Below, one piece after another: positions 7,681 through 15,493 of a DNA stretch of 42,871 bases. The stretch covers positions 1 through 42,871 of the forward strand of contig JAGVYP010000034.1 of the NCBI GenBank assembly GCA_018303205.1, written 5' to 3'. The stretch is from Candidatus Woesearchaeota archaeon. GTDB lineage: Archaea; Nanobdellota; Nanobdellia; Woesearchaeales; JAGWAF01. Position numbers and translations under genes: made by a program. Every line of letters starts with the position of its first letter. Position 1 is the stretch's first letter. The notes beneath the pieces were generated by a model. That model had not been told where the DNA came from. It saw only the letters and a program-made list of their open reading frames with translations, and ran no database searches.

Positions 7681-8901
7681 ATGATGAGTGCGAAAGCAGT
7701 TTTAGAAAAGATCAAAGAAGAAATAAGACCTGATGCACAGCAGATGAAAGAAGTAGAAGATCTCATCAAAAAGATAGCACTTCTTCTCAAAAAACAAAAG
7801 CTCAAAGCAAAGATCCAAGCAGGAGGCAGCTACGCTAAAGGGACCTTTTTGAAAAATATCCATGACATTGACCTTTTTGTAGCATTTGACCTTCTCTACA
7901 AAGGAAAAGACATTTCTACCCTCCTTGAAAAAGTATTGAAGCCCTTAAAAGCAATACGCCTCCATGGAAGCAGGGACTACTTTCAAATCAAAAAAGGGTA
8001 TTCTGTTGAAATTATTCCCGTATTAGACATCAAAAAAGCAACAGATGCTGAAAACGTAACGGATTTTTCCCTACGACACGTAACTTGGATGAAAAAAGAA
8101 GGAAAAGGACAAGAAGATGACATACGTCTTGCAAAACAGTTCTGCAAAGCAGCAAAAATCTATGGAGCAGAAAGTTACCTCTCAGGATTCTCAGGACATG
8201 TCCTTGACATTTTAATTATTTATTATAAAGGATTTCTTAACCTTCTCAAAAAATCAAGAACCTGGAAAACACAACAGGTCATTGATTATTATCAGGTTCA
8301 TAAAGGAAAAGCAAAATTAAACATGAACACCTCAAAATTACACAGCGGACTTATTGTGGTAGACCCTGTACAACCAGGAAGAAATGCTGCTGCTGCATTA
8401 TCAGAAGAAAATATGAAAAAATTTCAGGAAAGAGCTGCAACATTTTTAAAGCGTCCCTCCCCTGATTTTTTTATCGAAAAAAAAATTGACCAGGAAGCTC
8501 TCAAAAAGAAAAAAGCCCTGATGATTAATGCAAAAACCGAAGAAGGAAAAAAAGATGTCATCGGAGCAAAAGCAGTGAAAGTATTCCAGTACTTGAAAAA
8601 CAAGATAGCAGAGTCTTTTGGTATACAAGAAAGCGGATGGGAATGGAATGATCACTTTCTGATGTGGTTTATACCAGAACAACAAAAGCTTTCTTCTATC
8701 CAAGAACATGAAGGACCTCCTCTTGATAAAAAAGACCATGCCCTTATCTTTAAGAAAAAATACAAAAAAACAAAAATAAAAAACGGAAGAATTATTGCAT
8801 ATGTCAAAAGAACCCCTCTCACCTTAGAAGAATATGTTACGCCACTTCTCAAACAACCCTATGTGAAAGAAAGGGTAGCTACGATTAAAATAATAAGATA
8901 A
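7681..8901 (+). CDS. cca: CCA-adding tRNA nucleotidyltransferase, class I
   Basis: This enzyme adds or repairs the 3'-CCA end of tRNAs using CTP and ATP without a template. The archaeal class I signature is clear: GGSYAKGTFLKNIHDIDLFV at about residues 48-67, with D62 and D64 as metal ligands and E110 (SVEIIPVLD) as the third carboxylate. The 406 residues cover the nucleotidyltransferase, central and C-terminal domains, slightly shorter than the usual ~440. A TATA box (CTTTTTATAG, about 7650-7659) 25-30 nt before the ATG suggests a leaderless transcript. Neither tRNA gene in this window encodes CCA, so the enzyme is needed. Confidence 0.95.
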   Translation: MMSAKAVLEKIKEEIRPDAQQMKEVEDLIKKIALLLKKQKLKAKIQAGGSYAKGTFLKNIHDIDLFVAFDLLYKGKDISTLLEKVLKPLKAIRLHGSRDYFQIKKGYSVEIIPVLDIKKATDAENVTDFSLRHVTWMKKEGKGQEDDIRLAKQFCKAAKIYGAESYLSGFSGHVLDILIIYYKGFLNLLKKSRTWKTQQVIDYYQVHKGKAKLNMNTSKLHSGLIVVDPVQPGRNAAAALSEENMKKFQERAATFLKRPSPDFFIEKKIDQEALKKKKALMINAKTEEGKKDVIGAKAVKVFQYLKNKIAESFGIQESGWEWNDHFLMWFIPEQQKLSSIQEHEGPPLDKKDHALIFKKKYKKTKIKNGRIIAYVKRTPLTLEEYVTPLLKQPYVKERVATIKIIR

Positions 8902-8910
8902 GATTGAAAC

Positions 8911-9024
8911 TTACGCTGTGCCTATCATAACCAAAACAACAACAGCAACAAGAGAAACAATAGCAACAAAAGCTGTAAGCAAGATATGTTCATCACCTTG
9001 TTTTTCTAAACGTAATTTTGCCAT
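8911..9024 (-). CDS. Small single-helix membrane peptide, 37 residues
   Basis: A 37-residue frame with a good ribosome binding site (GAGGTGA, about 9034-9040) starts at ATG 9024: MAKLRLEKQGDEHILLTAFV, then 16 hydrophobic residues. The short basic start, KQG, then an acidic residue and a hydrophobic helix resembles a class III (type IV pilin-like) signal, but it is too short to be sure. The gene sits 5 nt after the neighbouring surface protein gene on the same strand, so the pair is an operon. Confidence 0.5.
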   Translation of the reverse strand: MAKLRLEKQGDEHILLTAFVAIVSLVAVVVLVMIGTA

Positions 9025-9029
9025 AGCAT

Positions 9030-9380
9030 TCACCTCTTACACAAGACCCTTTCTCCCCTGGATTTTGCTATCCAATTGGGATGATGATATAAACGAGAAC
9101 CTTCACTTCTACACAACACATCACTACACGCATCAGCAGGTAGATTTCCCGCAACAAAAGACAATGCGCCATAGGTATAAGGCATCTGTTGTACACAGGT
9201 ACAAACTTGACAAGTTTGCAAACCAGAAGATGTTGCTACCACATTTCCTGTAATACCTGACAAACCTTGCAAGACTTCTCCAGCAGTAGTTTTATCTTCA
9301 AGGTAGATCTTCGTAAATGCAACGATGCCTACAATAAGAACAATTGCGAGAATAGCATTAATGTACGGATGAGTATCCAT
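9030..9380 (-). CDS. Small membrane-anchored Cys-rich surface protein
   Basis: The 116-residue product has an N-terminal helix (about 8-24, INAILAIVLIVGIVAF) and an outer domain with six cysteines, including the cluster CQVCTC at about residues 57-62. A TATA-like CATTTAAATACCC lies about 25 nt upstream on the minus strand. The paired cysteines suggest disulfides or metal binding outside the membrane. It is followed within 5 nt by the 37-residue membrane peptide gene. No family is recognised. Confidence 0.55.
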   Translation of the reverse strand: MDTHPYINAILAIVLIVGIVAFTKIYLEDKTTAGEVLQGLSGITGNVVATSSGLQTCQVCTCVQQMPYTYGALSFVAGNLPADACSDVLCRSEGSRLYHHPNWIAKSRGERVLCKR

Positions 9381-9430
9381 ATTCTCATTTCATAAACTGG
9401 GTATTTAAATGTTACGAAAAAAAGGGAAAT

Positions 9431-9584
9431 TATGAAACCCTCCTAAATTTTCAATCTTTTGATGTTGTTGTGTAGATTAGCTACTCCTTCGATCGTAGAT
9501 TTTGCGTCGAATGACCTGCATGAATCGGTCATTCTCCTGATCTTACTACAAGGCAACAACATCAAAAACGAATAGGGTTTCATA
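9431..9584 (+). repeat. Family 1 structured element, copy C, with an extra outer stem
   Basis: An outermost stem TATGAAACCCT (9431-9441) pairs with AGGGTTTCATA (9574-9584). Inside it, GATGTTGTTG (9461-9470) pairs with CAACAACATC (9554-9563). Then GTAG pairs with CTAC, hairpin CTAC-TCCTTCGATC-GTAG follows, and stem GAATGACC/GGTCATTC closes loop TGCATGAATC. Relative to copy B, both GGAG/CTCC and CTGC/GCAG have changed with compensating partners. It lies just upstream of the minus-strand surface gene and next to a family 2 element. Confidence 0.85.
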
Positions 9585-9598
9585 TTATCCGAAAAAAA

Positions 9599-9764
9599 GG
9601 GTGTGTCCCAAATCTCACTATCGTTCGGGTTAGCAGCTTCTCGTGTAGCTCTTCTTTTTGTTGATAAGTGCCATTTCCCGTCTGGAGCATCCCCTTTGTC
9701 ACTCTTTATCTTTCTTGTTTACACACTCGACCTTATGCTGCTAACCGACATTTGGGACACACCC
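9599..9764 (-). repeat. Family 2 structured element, copy 1
   Basis: Terminal stem GGGTGTGTCCC (9599-9609) pairs with GGGACACACCC (9754-9764). The inner stem GGGTTAGCAGC pairs with GCTGCTAACC. Between the terminal and inner stems lie the asymmetric strands ATCTCACTATCGTTC and GACAT. The inside reads, on the minus strand, ATAAGGTCGAG, then TAAACAAGAAAGATAAAGAG and GTGACAAAGGGG. It is an inverted copy of the element on the other side of nurA and ends 49 nt before the nurA start. Confidence 0.8.
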
Positions 9765-9813
9765 GAAAAAAAAACAGAGAAACACTTTTATAGAGCTTTG
9801 AAATCATCAGAAT

Positions 9814-10791
9814 ATGGAAGAACAAACTTTAAGAAGGATCTTTCAAGAACTCTGCGAACGCCTGCAAACAAAAGGAAAAGAACTTCTTTTTCCAGACCAG
9901 AGCAGGAAAGCTGTTCTTGACCAAACCTTATTTCAAAAAATACCACCAAAAAAGACACAACAAAGCATAACTTTTATTGACGCTGGAAACGCAGAACTGG
10001 TTTCTAGTCCTTCCTTTTCTTTGCAGATGATACGGCTCTGCGCAACAACCTATGAAGGAAGAGAAGCAAAAGAAAACAAAGCAAAAGAATTCTTTGTGCT
10101 CATTGTCCTTCAAGAAAAAGAAAACACTTTTTGTTATACCATTTCCACGTTTGGAGCTGACTATCAGTTTCCCTCTTATCATGCCTTTGACCCTTTACTC
10201 ACGCAAGGAAAACATAGGGCAACACCCCAAGTGATAACAGATCATGTAAGAACCCTCAGTGAACTTTTCTTTATGCAAGAACTTCAAGGAGAAATCCTTA
10301 TAAGAGATGGTGACCTTGACTTGATTCATGAAGAAGAAAAAAGAATGCTAAAAGCATTGATAGCAACTAAAAAAATCGGTGGACTAGCAAAGACCAATAG
10401 CGTAATTACAAACACGGGAAACAGTGCTGCACCCGTACTGCAGCATCTTGCTCCGAAAGGAACCTGGTGGTATCCACTCGGAAAAGATGAGAGGGGTATT
10501 TTCTCCTTCTTTGTAAAACTCCATCCGCTGAGTGAATACATCTTTCGCTTGGATCTGCACGAAGGGCATCCTGAAGAGATACTCTCCTCACTGGAAGAAA
10601 TTTCTAAGGATCCCCTCTTTCTAGGATATCCCTATGCTTTACTTGCAGCTGATCGTTATGCAAGAATAAGCAATCAGGAAAAAGAGATGATGATCATGAA
10701 ATTTTTAACCTTAGCAGGAAAAGATGCCCTCATCCTTAAACCTTATCTGAGAACACAGGATGCACATGCACTTCTTGATAAGGTTAGCTAG
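9814..10791 (+). CDS. nurA: NurA-family nuclease
   Basis: NurA is a 5'-3' nuclease that works with the HerA ATPase in end resection for archaeal recombination. Conserved acidic sites are present: D56 in TFIDAGNAEL (usually DGS), D165/D167 in ILIRDGDLDL, and D280 in GYPYALLAADRYARIS, plus GLAKT near 190. The length of 325 is normal. A TATA box (CTTTTATAG, about 9785-9793) lies about 25 nt before the ATG. No herA, mre11 or rad50 is next to it, which is unusual since nurA normally sits in that operon. Instead it is bracketed by inverted copies of a structured repeat, which hints that gene and repeats may have moved as a unit. Confidence 0.85.
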   Translation: MEEQTLRRIFQELCERLQTKGKELLFPDQSRKAVLDQTLFQKIPPKKTQQSITFIDAGNAELVSSPSFSLQMIRLCATTYEGREAKENKAKEFFVLIVLQEKENTFCYTISTFGADYQFPSYHAFDPLLTQGKHRATPQVITDHVRTLSELFFMQELQGEILIRDGDLDLIHEEEKRMLKALIATKKIGGLAKTNSVITNTGNSAAPVLQHLAPKGTWWYPLGKDERGIFSFFVKLHPLSEYIFRLDLHEGHPEEILSSLEEISKDPLFLGYPYALLAADRYARISNQEKEMMIMKFLTLAGKDALILKPYLRTQDAHALLDKVS

Positions 10792-10859
10792 GCAAAACTT
10801 TGTTTTAAAATTTAATGTATACTTTTTAATGTATAAAAAGGAATTGAAATGCGGAAAAG

Positions 10860-11066
10860 CAGGCTCTGTCCTAAATGTCGGTTAGCAGCATAAGGTCGAG
10901 CTTTCTAGACAAAGACGATAAATAGTGACAAGGGGGAAGTCCCTCAGATTTTTAAGAAAAATCTGGTAAAAACAGGTGCGGCATAAAGCCACACGAAAAA
11001 GTGGGCTTGAGCGAAGCGAAACCCAGCTGCTAACCCGAACGATAGTGAGATTTAGGACAGAGCCTG
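10860..11066 (+). repeat. Family 2 structured element, copy 2
   Basis: Terminal stem CAGGCTCTGTCC (10860-10871) pairs with GGACAGAGCCTG (11055-11066); its sequence differs from copy 1 but is fully compensated. Inner stem GGTTAGCAGC/GCTGCTAACC is the same. The core ATAAGGTCGAG, then GATAAATAGTGACAAGGGG, matches copy 1. Copy 2 also has extra hairpins: CAGATTTTT/AAAAATCTG around AAG, and GGC/GCC within GTGCGGC-ATAAA-GCCACAC. It is 207 nt against 166 nt in copy 1. Confidence 0.8.
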
Positions 11067-11123
11067 AAAAGCAGAAAAATTTATATATCACCATAGATAA
11101 AAATGACAAAAGGAGGGGATTTT

Positions 11124-11462
11124 ATGGATGAACGAATAGGTCATTATTCTTTTATTGTAGGAGTAATCATTGCCATTGTTGCAGGATTATTTCCCCAAAT
11201 GATGGAAAGTACAGCTCTGCTACTCCTTGTTTTAGGTTTAATAGTGGGCTTTTTGAATGTGAGTGGAAGAGAAAGCAGTGGGTTTTTGATAGCTGCCATC
11301 GCATTGCTCGTTGCTGGTGGAGTAACAAACTTTTCTGTTATCTCTTGGCAAGGATTAGGAGCTATTCTCGAGTCTATCTTGACTAATATCACGAATTTTG
11401 TTGCACCTGCAGCTGTCGTGGTGGCAATCAGAGCAGTGTTTGCTTTAGCTGCTGAACGATAG
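11124..11462 (+). CDS. Small multi-span membrane protein
   Basis: The 112-residue product beginning MDERIGHYSFIVGVIIAIVA has three or four hydrophobic segments (about 8-22, 27-45, 50-66, 90-110) and few charges. An in-frame ATG at 11103 exists, but AGGAGGGG at 11111-11118 precedes the ATG at 11124 at the right distance, so I chose 11124. A TATA box (TTTATATATC, about 11072-11081) lies about 27 nt before 11103. Homologous small membrane proteins are common in DPANN genomes, but I know no function. Confidence 0.65.
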   Translation: MDERIGHYSFIVGVIIAIVAGLFPQMMESTALLLLVLGLIVGFLNVSGRESSGFLIAAIALLVAGGVTNFSVISWQGLGAILESILTNITNFVAPAAVVVAIRAVFALAAER

Positions 11463-11592
11463 AACTTATTTTTTTATCCGTTTCTTTTGATATATTTTTT
11501 TCTTTTCTATTTTTTCAATTTGTTTATCTTCTATTTTTAATCCATTTTATTATTTTTTTATTTTCAAAATAGTTTATTTTTCTCTTCTTCTT
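11463..11592. terminator. T-rich convergent 3' region
   Basis: This stretch after the plus-strand membrane protein gene is a long pyrimidine-rich run with many T tracts. That matches archaeal intrinsic termination, which needs only oligo-U. No coding frame is seen. Confidence 0.5.
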
Positions 11593-11745
11593 GAAGGTCA
11601 TCACGGTGATCTACTGCTTCGTTGATCGCAGATTTCGCGAAAATTGAGCTGCATGAATCACTCAATTTTCTGGTTGTACTCCAAGGTGATGACCTTGATG
11701 ATCGTGATTATAGTGCATTTCTTTGACCTGAGGACAGTGACCTTT
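11593..11745 (+). repeat. Family 1 structured element, copy A2
   Basis: This is a 153-nt copy nearly identical to A1 (4 differences) in the opposite orientation. The differences include GGAG to GGTG, which breaks one pair of the conserved short stem, and a change at the closing pair of the TGCATGAATC hairpin. About 10 nt further on, TACTCCAAGG (about 11756-11765) repeats the 3' core of the element and looks like a remnant of an older copy. It lies between convergent genes. Confidence 0.85.
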
Positions 11746-11799
11746 TTTGTTTTTACTCCAAGGTAAACTCACAAAACTTGATAGTGTTCTTAGAAGTAT

Positions 11800-12330
11800 T
11801 TATTGTTGGAGTTCTTTTCTGAGCTGATATTCTAATTCGTTGCATCTCTTTTGCAGATCATCGAGCTTTACTTTCTTTGCAGGATTAATCTGACCATGCT
11901 CATGATCCCATTTTAAGGTATTTAGCTTGTCTCGTAGTGCTGCAAGCTCTTCTCGAATCTGTAATGCATCTTTAGAAGGCACTTTTGTTTTTTCTTCAGA
12001 CTCGTCTTTTTCTTTCATCATTTCTCTAAAAAAAGAACGTGTGCCCTTGTTTTTTCGAGAGCGCTTTTTGACTTCCTGGGAGCCTTCTTCGTCTAAGGCT
12101 TTTTCAGTTTTTTGATGGTCTGCTTTCTCTTTTTCTTCTTCTGCAAGTACTTGAGCAGCTTCTTGTTCTACTTCTTCTTTGAGGATTTTCCCTCTTGCTT
12201 CCTGCTCTGTTTTTTCTTGATGAGTTTCTTCTTCTGTAGGAGAATAGGACTCTGGTGAAGGCACTTCTGCAGGTGCTTCCTGAGCTTCTGGAAATCCTTT
12301 TTCAGATTCTGTTTTTTGTGGTTCGTCCAT
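11800..12330 (-). CDS. Acidic, low-complexity protein with C-terminal coiled coil
   Basis: The 176-residue product is dominated by Glu, Lys and Gln. Residues 1-100 look disordered (PEAQEAPAEVPSPESYSP). Residues 119-176 form a heptad-like helix (LQIREELAALRDKLNTLKWD), then HEHGQINPAKK and another helix. No known domain is seen. The conserved-looking C-terminal helix pair suggests a protein-protein interaction module. It follows pcm on the same strand after 72 nt. Confidence 0.6.
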   Translation of the reverse strand: MDEPQKTESEKGFPEAQEAPAEVPSPESYSPTEEETHQEKTEQEARGKILKEEVEQEAAQVLAEEEKEKADHQKTEKALDEEGSQEVKKRSRKNKGTRSFFREMMKEKDESEEKTKVPSKDALQIREELAALRDKLNTLKWDHEHGQINPAKKVKLDDLQKRCNELEYQLRKELQQ

Positions 12331-12402
12331 ACGTTGAAAAGAGTAAGGATGTGATATATAAAGACTATGGTTAATTTATTTACAATATACAAAATAATAA
12401 AG

Positions 12403-13017
12403 TTATTCTTGAAGCTCTACAAAAGCAAAATCACCTAAGGATTCTTCTGTTATTCTCCCTTTTTCCTTGATGACACGCACCATCTTCTGTATTCCTACTC
12501 CTACAGGAATAAGAAGGACTCCTTTTTCTTTGAGCTGTTCTATCAGAACAAGAGGAATGTTTTTACAAGCAGCAGTTACCACAATCTTATCATACGGTGC
12601 TTTTTCTGAAAAACCTTGCATGCCTGTGGTGTGAACAATGCTCACATTCGTAATGCCAAGCTCTGTAATTCTTTTCTTTGCCTCACAGACAAGATCACCG
12701 TTCACTTCAAGAGAAATAACTTCTTTACAGAGCTTACTTAAGAGTGCAGCATGATATCCAGAGCCTGTACCGATCTCAAGTATCTTATCCTCTTTTTGAG
12801 GACAAAGCCAGGATAGCATGAGCATGACTGTTGTTGGCTGGGAAATAGTAGAATGCTGAGCAAGGGGAAGTGGCTCATCTGCATATGCAAGATCTCTTAA
12901 CTTTTGGGGAACAAAATGTTCTCTGGGAATAGCAAGAAAAGCGTGCAGAATATTCTCAGAAATTCCCTGCGCTTTCCAGTGTGCAACTAATCTCTTTTTT
13001 TGTTCAGCAAAATTCAT
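12403..13017 (-). CDS. pcm: Protein-L-isoaspartate O-methyltransferase
   Basis: This enzyme repairs age-damaged proteins by methylating L-isoaspartyl residues with S-adenosylmethionine. Motif I, ILEIGTGSGY, is at residues 79-88, preceded by the family signature AYADEPLPL...STISQPTTV at about 45-64 that positions the substrate. DKIVVTAA and IPVG further down match later motifs. The length of 204 is typical. Its start overlaps the end of the tRNA G10 methylase gene by 4 nt, so the two are one operon. Confidence 0.95.
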   Translation of the reverse strand: MNFAEQKKRLVAHWKAQGISENILHAFLAIPREHFVPQKLRDLAYADEPLPLAQHSTISQPTTVMLMLSWLCPQKEDKILEIGTGSGYHAALLSKLCKEVISLEVNGDLVCEAKKRITELGITNVSIVHTTGMQGFSEKAPYDKIVVTAACKNIPLVLIEQLKEKGVLLIPVGVGIQKMVRVIKEKGRITEESLGDFAFVELQE

Positions 13018-13979
13018 TTTTCAAGCACCACAATCCTTCTGGTCATGGATTGATGTACTGGAATAAGAAAAGTATGGTGTATTTTAAAATATTTTTTTAT
13101 GAGCTGCACTGTTTTGGGATGATCTTTAAAACAAATTACTGCACGATACTTCAGAATCTTTTTCAAATTTGAAAAAAAATCTTTATAGAGATGCGTGCTA
13201 ATGTTCTTAGTCATCTTTCCATAGGGAAGATCAGTAACAACATATGCTATGCTCTTTTTTATTTTTGTTGCATCCTGTTGCTTTACTTTTGCTGTGTTGA
13301 CATGGAAACATTCCAGATTAATTTTTGTGCGAACAACCATCCATTTGTCAATATCATCACCCTGACTTTTTAATCCCATGTCATGGGCTTCCAATAAGGT
13401 TCCTCCTGTACCCATAAAAGGGTCTGTGATGAGTGCATCTTTTTTTCCCTTCAATGCAAGGTTGATCATTGCTCGTGTTATTCTTGGATGCATGGCACTC
13501 GGATGTTGAGCTGCACGATTATGCGCCTTTCTATCATCAAAATCGTGATGAACTTTATACAAAGTTTGACAAACGTAAACCTGATCATGAATAAGGTATA
13601 CTTCAATCAAAGTAGTTGGAGTGTCAAGGTTAATTTTCTTTTTTTTCAATGGAAAAAGAATTGCCGCAATAATCTCTTTATAAAAAGGATGTAAATCTCG
13701 TCTTACTCTGATACAAATATCCTTTTTATAGACAGTATTCCAATCATATTTTTTGATATCTTCAAGTAAGCTTTCTCTTCTTGAGATAAACAAAACCGTG
13801 CTTATCTTTTTAGTAAATGCTATTCTTTTTTTCATGAACTCCCATTTTTTTCGGGAGATAGGATTTTTGAGGAGAACAAAATGATTGAGAAAAAGAAAAT
13901 CAGGATTATCAAAAAAAGAAAGAAGCTCTTGCTGAGCGAGATCAAGGTATTGTTGGGAAAGCTCAAAAAGAGTTTGCAT
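13014..13979 (-). CDS. tRNA (guanine-10 N2) methyltransferase, Trm-G10 type
   Basis: This is a SAM-dependent methylase of the archaeal Trm-G10/Trm11 family (COG1041), which methylates N2 of G10 in tRNA. It has a THUMP-like N-terminal half, then HPSAMHPR at 159-166, SAM motif DPFMGTGGTLLEA at 186-198, and catalytic TDLPYG at 249-254. An open frame extends to 14084, but that would run into the divergent gene starting at 14053. The ATG at 13979 has a TATA-like CTTTTTATTG about 27 nt upstream, so I chose it (321 residues). Confidence 0.88.
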   Translation of the reverse strand: MQTLFELSQQYLDLAQQELLSFFDNPDFLFLNHFVLLKNPISRKKWEFMKKRIAFTKKISTVLFISRRESLLEDIKKYDWNTVYKKDICIRVRRDLHPFYKEIIAAILFPLKKKKINLDTPTTLIEVYLIHDQVYVCQTLYKVHHDFDDRKAHNRAAQHPSAMHPRITRAMINLALKGKKDALITDPFMGTGGTLLEAHDMGLKSQGDDIDKWMVVRTKINLECFHVNTAKVKQQDATKIKKSIAYVVTDLPYGKMTKNISTHLYKDFFSNLKKILKYRAVICFKDHPKTVQLIKKYFKIHHTFLIPVHQSMTRRIVVLEK

Positions 13980-14052
13980 AAGGTTCTTCTTTTTTGTATC
14001 AATAAAAAGCTTGCCACTGGTTTTATAAAGGAAAAGTAATTCCTTCTTTTCT

Positions 14053-14424
14053 ATGAGCGTTACTGAACAGGTGCAAAGAGCCATTAAACAATTGAAGTTA
14101 CCACTTAATCTTCCACCAGAAACAAGAGTTCCTGTGCTTCTTTTTCCGAGAGAAAATCCTGAATTAACAAGTAGACTACAAGAAATAAGCAGGGAGGGTA
14201 TTCATGGCAGCAGAGTACCAGAAGAAGATATTATTACCATTTTTAGAGAACAACTAGCTGATCTTAAACAGTATTTTGATGAACATGGAATAATGGATTA
14301 TAAGATGAATCTTGCAGCAAATGCTGTCCAAGCATCACTCACCATAGAACAGATAAGAGCTCTTTTAGAAGGAGGCTATGCAAGTGCTGTACAACTCCAA
14401 GACGTTACAGGAGGAGGCTGCTAA
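14053..14424 (+). CDS. Hypothetical protein, 123 residues
   Basis: The product begins MSVTEQVQRAIKQLKLPLNL and looks soluble and helical, with no cysteine until the final residue: it ends DVTGGGC. A TATA box (GGTTTTATAAAGG, about 14018-14030) lies about 25 nt before the ATG, so a leaderless mRNA is likely. It is divergent from the tRNA G10 methylase and convergent with the next gene, whose stop codon abuts its own. No family is recognised. The glycine-rich C-terminus is notable, but I do not assign a modification role. Confidence 0.55.
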   Translation: MSVTEQVQRAIKQLKLPLNLPPETRVPVLLFPRENPELTSRLQEISREGIHGSRVPEEDIITIFREQLADLKQYFDEHGIMDYKMNLAANAVQASLTIEQIRALLEGGYASAVQLQDVTGGGC

Positions 14425-15015
14425 TTATTTTTTCTTTTTCACAGCCCAATAAATTAAGTAAAGAACAATAACTAATTCTATAAACATGACTATGGGACGG
14501 ATTACCCTATTCATTGCATCAAAATACATTGCAGTACCGATGAAAAGCGTGATTAAACCTCCAATAATAAAACCAGGGCCAATAATCTCAGCAAACTCTC
14601 CTTTGACTAAGGGAGTCGTAATGCCAAGCACAATAGCAAGGATTGCAAAAAGACAAGCAATCAAGAAAACCCATAACTTGTATTCAGAATTTGCATCATC
14701 ATATCCTTTCTGGCATGTTTCACAATAATACTCAGCAGGACAACCTTGCGCATCTGTTTTTCTCTGCATTTGCCCATCTTGATCATTACACGTTTTTTGT
14801 TCTACTTCAGTAGGATACGCATAGGTATCATTGCCACACATCGAACCATATTCTTTAGAAGGTTCTGTATAGGCATATCTTGGTCCTGCTTGGTTCATAC
14901 AATAGTCATTATACTCAGGTTCTTCAAGTACTGCATAGATAAATGAAAAAGCAAAGATAGAGAAGATGATAGCTACAGCAATGAACATCGTATACTTTTT
15001 GATGTTGGGGTTCAT
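14425..15015 (-). CDS. Membrane protein with extracellular Cys-rich loop
   Basis: The 196-residue product has an N-terminal helix (about 9-30) and a polar loop with cysteines at about 39, 60, 80, 92, 98 and 101 (PAEYYCETCQKGY). Three helices follow (about 114-134, 143-165, 172-190), then a basic KKKK end. Even cysteine spacing suggests disulfides in the outer loop. It resembles the lineage-specific membrane proteins frequent in Woesearchaeota-like genomes. Function is unknown. Confidence 0.6.
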   Translation of the reverse strand: MNPNIKKYTMFIAVAIIFSIFAFSFIYAVLEEPEYNDYCMNQAGPRYAYTEPSKEYGSMCGNDTYAYPTEVEQKTCNDQDGQMQRKTDAQGCPAEYYCETCQKGYDDANSEYKLWVFLIACLFAILAIVLGITTPLVKGEFAEIIGPGFIIGGLITLFIGTAMYFDAMNRVIRPIVMFIELVIVLYLIYWAVKKKK

Positions 15016-15105
15016 AGTAATAACAACAAAGAACTGATATATAAGCTTATTTTTTCACTATACAAAAAGAAATCTTTAAATAGGGGAAACCCTGAAAAAA
15101 CCATT

Positions 15106-15414
15106 ATGCGAGGACGACCTGTAAAGTCAGATATCAGACAAAGGCTAGTGGAAATTCTTTCCTTTCTCAAAAAAGGATACGGATATGAAATTCACAAAGT
15201 ATACTGCAAAATTTTTCCCAAATGCAGCAGGGAAGTAGTGTATTACCATCTTCGCAAAGGTGTCAAACTCGGAGAGTTTCTCGTAGAACAAGTCAAGGAA
15301 GAAAAAGGCAATTACTCCTGGGGACCCTCAGTGATGAAAACGTACTACAAGCTAGGACCAAAATCAACCGTACGAAAAGATCCTGCAGTCAAAGAATTCT
15401 TTGAAAAGAAATAA
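15106..15414 (+). CDS. Archaeal winged-helix DNA-binding protein
   Basis: The 102-residue protein starts MRGRPVKSDIRQRLVEILSF and continues GYGYEIHKVYCKIFPKCSREVVYYHLRKGVKLGEF, a PadR-like winged helix with recognition helix around residues 42-58. It then has EKGNYSWGPSVMKTYYKLGP, typical of a conserved archaeal protein known only as an HTH regulator. A TATA box (CTTTAAATAGG, about 15074-15084) lies about 25 nt before the ATG. No linked effector domain is present, so its signal is unknown. Confidence 0.75.
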   Translation: MRGRPVKSDIRQRLVEILSFLKKGYGYEIHKVYCKIFPKCSREVVYYHLRKGVKLGEFLVEQVKEEKGNYSWGPSVMKTYYKLGPKSTVRKDPAVKEFFEKK

Positions 15415-15493
15415 GTTACGCACATACCTATTCCTTTTTGTTTTATAAAAAGATAACTAAAACTATATAAACAGAAAGGTAAGATAAAGTAGT

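Noticed and set aside
9603-9920. Plus-strand open frame overlapping the nurA start
   Set aside because: It lies in the family 2 repeat and runs into nurA in another frame; no ribosome binding site and no protein-like composition.
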